Shown here: positions 62,101 through 64,000 of the stretch, piece after piece
How positions within the stretch are numbered: position 1 is the stretch's first letter
Layout of the letters: each line of letters begins with the position of its first letter
Origin: Burkholderiales bacterium
GTDB taxonomy: Bacteria; Pseudomonadota; Gammaproteobacteria; Burkholderiales; Burkholderiaceae_B
Assembly (NCBI GenBank): GCA_027484315.1
Contig: JAIXTE010000022.1
Location: forward strand, 25,408 to 89,407
Direction: 5' to 3'
Length of the DNA: 64,000 nucleotides
Notes under the pieces: model-generated
Databases searched by the model: none
What the model was told of the DNA's origin: nothing
What the model saw: only the letters and a program-made list of their open reading frames with translations
Translations under genes and position numbers: made by a program

Positions 62101-63528
62101 TTAGCGGGGTGCCAGAAAAACGGCGGGTTCATCAATGTGCTCAACGGTTTCAGCCAAGGAGCGGCCCTGGTCAAGCCGGGCACTTTCTATTCGGAAGGTG
62201 ATGGGGTTTGAACCAGCATGTACCGAATCAGGATCGGCCTGTACATGTACAACCACCCAACGGCTTTCGGTTGGATTCAATACAAGTGCCTGGCCATCAA
62301 CCACCTGTAAATCGGTGTGTTCATCCAGCAGGCTGGTTTTGACTTGCAAACTGTATTCACTGGCATTCATCAGGTTCAGTCGATACACATTTTCAATCTG
62401 GCCGTCTTCAACGAGGCGGTAGTTGACTGTTCGATCACGCACCACATCCACCCGAAGGTCGTCGCGGGCCAAGATCGCCATGGCCATTGCAGCGATCAGT
62501 GTCCACACCACCGCGGTGTACAGCAATACGCGCGGCCTGAACGCACGGCGCAGCATTTGGCTTGCGCTCCAGCCTTGTTGCACACTGTTCTGGGTGCTGT
62601 AACGGACCAAACCACGTGCATAGCCCATTTTGTCCATGACCTGGTCGCAAACATCCACGCAGGCGGCGCAACCAATGCACTCGTATTGCAGGCCCTTGCG
62701 AATGTCGATGCCAGTGGGGCAGACTTGCACACAGAGGTTGCAGTCTACACAAGCGCCTAACTTGTTCTGTATCAAGTCAGCCTTGCGACTGCGGCTGCCC
62801 CGTGGTTCACCGCGATGTTCGTCGTAGGTGACCAGCAAGGTGTCTTTGTCGAACATGGCGCTTTGAAAACGGGCATAGGGGCACATGTACTTGCAGACCT
62901 GTTCACGCATGAAGCCGGCGTTGCCAAAAGTGGCCAGGCTGTAAAACCCGATCCAGAACAGTTCCCAAGGTTGAATGCTGAAGGTGATCAACTCGTGGGT
63001 CAGCTCCCGAATGGGGGTGAAGTAGCCAACGAAGGTGAAACCGGTGAACGCTGCGAAAGCAATCCAGACCGCATTCTTGGCTACGGTGCGAGAAATTCGC
63101 TCCAGGGTCCAGGGGCCAGCTGATTGGCGCAGGCGTTCATTGCGATCGCCTTCGATTTTGCGTTCAAACCACATGAATATTTCGGTGTAAACGGTTTGCG
63201 GGCAGGCATAACCACACCACACTCGCCCGGCCACCGCGGTGAAGAGGAACAGGCTCAAAGCGGCGATGACCAGAAGGCCAGTCAGGTAAATGAAGTCCTG
63301 GGGGTAAAACACCAGTGGCCCCAGGAAAAACCGGCGCGCTTCCAGATCAAACAGCAAAGCCTGGCGGCCGTTGTATTGAAGCCAGGCTGTGCCGTAATAC
63401 AGCAGTTGAGTGAACCACACCATGACCCAGCGGGAACGCGCAAACCGCCCCCAGACCGACTTGGGAACCACTTTCTGGTCGGCCTGAAACATCGGAATCC
63501 ATTCTTGTGAGGGGGTAGCCACGCGCAT
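62101..63528 (-). CDS. ccoG: cbb3 oxidase accessory protein CcoG
   Basis: 475 residues, about five membrane helices and two 4Fe-4S motifs (CVDCNLCVQVCPTGID and CIGCAACVDVCD), with CGYACPQTVYTEIF in the membrane part. CcoG is needed for copper handling during assembly of the cbb3 oxidase. GGAG lies just before the ATG. It starts 11 bases after ccoP ends. Confidence 0.93.
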   Translation of the reverse strand: MRVATPSQEWIPMFQADQKVVPKSVWGRFARSRWVMVWFTQLLYYGTAWLQYNGRQALLFDLEARRFFLGPLVFYPQDFIYLTGLLVIAALSLFLFTAVAGRVWCGYACPQTVYTEIFMWFERKIEGDRNERLRQSAGPWTLERISRTVAKNAVWIAFAAFTGFTFVGYFTPIRELTHELITFSIQPWELFWIGFYSLATFGNAGFMREQVCKYMCPYARFQSAMFDKDTLLVTYDEHRGEPRGSRSRKADLIQNKLGACVDCNLCVQVCPTGIDIRKGLQYECIGCAACVDVCDQVMDKMGYARGLVRYSTQNSVQQGWSASQMLRRAFRPRVLLYTAVVWTLIAAMAMAILARDDLRVDVVRDRTVNYRLVEDGQIENVYRLNLMNASEYSLQVKTSLLDEHTDLQVVDGQALVLNPTESRWVVVHVQADPDSVHAGSNPITFRIESARLDQGRSLAETVEHIDEPAVFLAPR

Positions 63529-63539
63529 TTTCTCCGCAC

Positions 63540-64000
63540 TTATTGCGCCAAGGCGCTGGTTTTCTCAGGAACATTCGAGAGCTGCCACACATAGCTGGCC
63601 AGCACCCGGATTTGCTCGGCTGTCAGCAAGGTGCCATGGGCAGGCATGTTGCCGTTTCGGCCATTGCGTATTGTTTCCACAATGGCTTTTTCCGTGCCGC
63701 CATACAGCCAGGTTCTGTCCGACAGGTTGGGCGCACCCAATGCAGGATTGCCTTTGCCATCCACACCATGGCAGGCTGCACACACGTTTTTGTATGTTTC
63801 ACGACCCAGTTGCGCTAATACGGAGTTGTTGCTCCGCCCGGAAAGGCTGAGTACATACTGGGCCACGGCGCGTGCCTCTTGAGTACCGCCCACTGCAGCT
63901 TGCATTGAAGGCATCTGGCCCTTGCGCCCCTCAACGATGGACATGCGAATGGTTTCAGGATCACCGCCGTGCAACCAGTCTGAATCAGTCAGGTTGGGAA
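63540..64000 (-). CDS. ccoP: Cytochrome cbb3 oxidase subunit CcoP (3' part only)
   Basis: The frame stays open to the right edge, so the N-terminal part with the membrane helix and first haem motif is cut off. The visible ~153 residues include PNLTDSDWLHGGD (end of the first cytochrome domain) and the second haem site CAACH in NVCAACHGVDGKG, with Met ligands in GQMPSM and NMPAHG. It is a periplasmic diheme subunit carrying electrons to the oxidase. The gene is at the head of the ccoG-fixH-like run. Confidence 0.9.
   Translation of the reverse strand, partial: PNLTDSDWLHGGDPETIRMSIVEGRKGQMPSMQAAVGGTQEARAVAQYVLSLSGRSNNSVLAQLGRETYKNVCAACHGVDGKGNPALGAPNLSDRTWLYGGTEKAIVETIRNGRNGNMPAHGTLLTAEQIRVLASYVWQLSNVPEKTSALAQ

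Overview
The window looks like chromosome from a free-living betaproteobacterium of the order Burkholderiales. GC is moderate. The cbb3 oxidase accessory genes, FNR, hemN and lipA/lipB have the betaproteobacterial form. Gene content and style fit a Limnobacter-like organism; that is an inference from memory of the families, not a database result. No tRNA, rRNA, insertion sequence, prophage or CRISPR array was seen.

Layout. (1) 1-13.9 kb is a metabolic and accessory stretch: two EamA-type permeases, an old-yellow-enzyme reductase with a small cytochrome c, a class II aldolase, a sterol-desaturase-type hydroxylase, a 988-residue tandem tyrosine phosphatase whose second domain is degenerate, an animal-type haem peroxidase, an FkbM methyltransferase, a double GST-N protein, an AcuI/YhdH reductase and a PaaX-like regulator. 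(2) 13.9-18.6 kb: a repeat-rich intergenic region, a lone PHA-synthase-like protein and an arsenic operon, arsR-arsC-arsC-aqpS, with no efflux pump gene. (3) 18.7-24.7 kb: the phosphate transporter, ordered pstC-pstA-pstB-terminator-pstS with one Pho box before pstC and another before pstS, then rlhA. (4) 24.9-31.5 kb: a large exported protein of unknown function with an internal duplication, an AEC permease, an NhaR-like regulator, an HPF-like gene coupled to htpX, an NlpC/P60 lipoprotein and a GlcG/HbpS protein.

(5) 31.7-55.7 kb is the large secretion region. On the minus strand, from 46.06 kb downward, lie an OmpA-like protein, VgrG, a DUF4123 adaptor, two unrecognised proteins, an FHA protein and a PP2C phosphatase, followed by a two-partner secretion pair (TpsB then a 1852-residue TpsA). 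Divergently on the plus strand lie tssK, tssL, tssM, tagF and a PpkA-like kinase, then a periplasmic binding-type protein. Together these make the membrane complex, the phospho-regulatory circuit (kinase, phosphatase, FHA, TagF) and the spike of a type VI secretion system. The sheath, tube, ClpV and remaining baseplate genes (tssA, B, C, E, F, G, H, hcp) and tssJ are not in the window, so the system must be split over the genome or incomplete.

(6) 56-64 kb: lipA and lipB, a GNAT acetyltransferase, and a microaerobic respiration block. That block has a DsbD/TauE-like membrane protein, hemN, an FNR regulator with a perfect FNR/CRP-type box between the two divergent genes, a FixH-like small protein, ccoG and the 3' part of ccoP, which runs off the right edge.

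The strongest candidates for new biology are the tandem active/dead tyrosine phosphatase at 4.4-7.4 kb, the two unknown proteins between the DUF4123 adaptor and the FHA protein, the close packing of T6SS accessory genes with a two-partner secretion pair, and the duplicated-domain exported protein at 24.9-26.8 kb.
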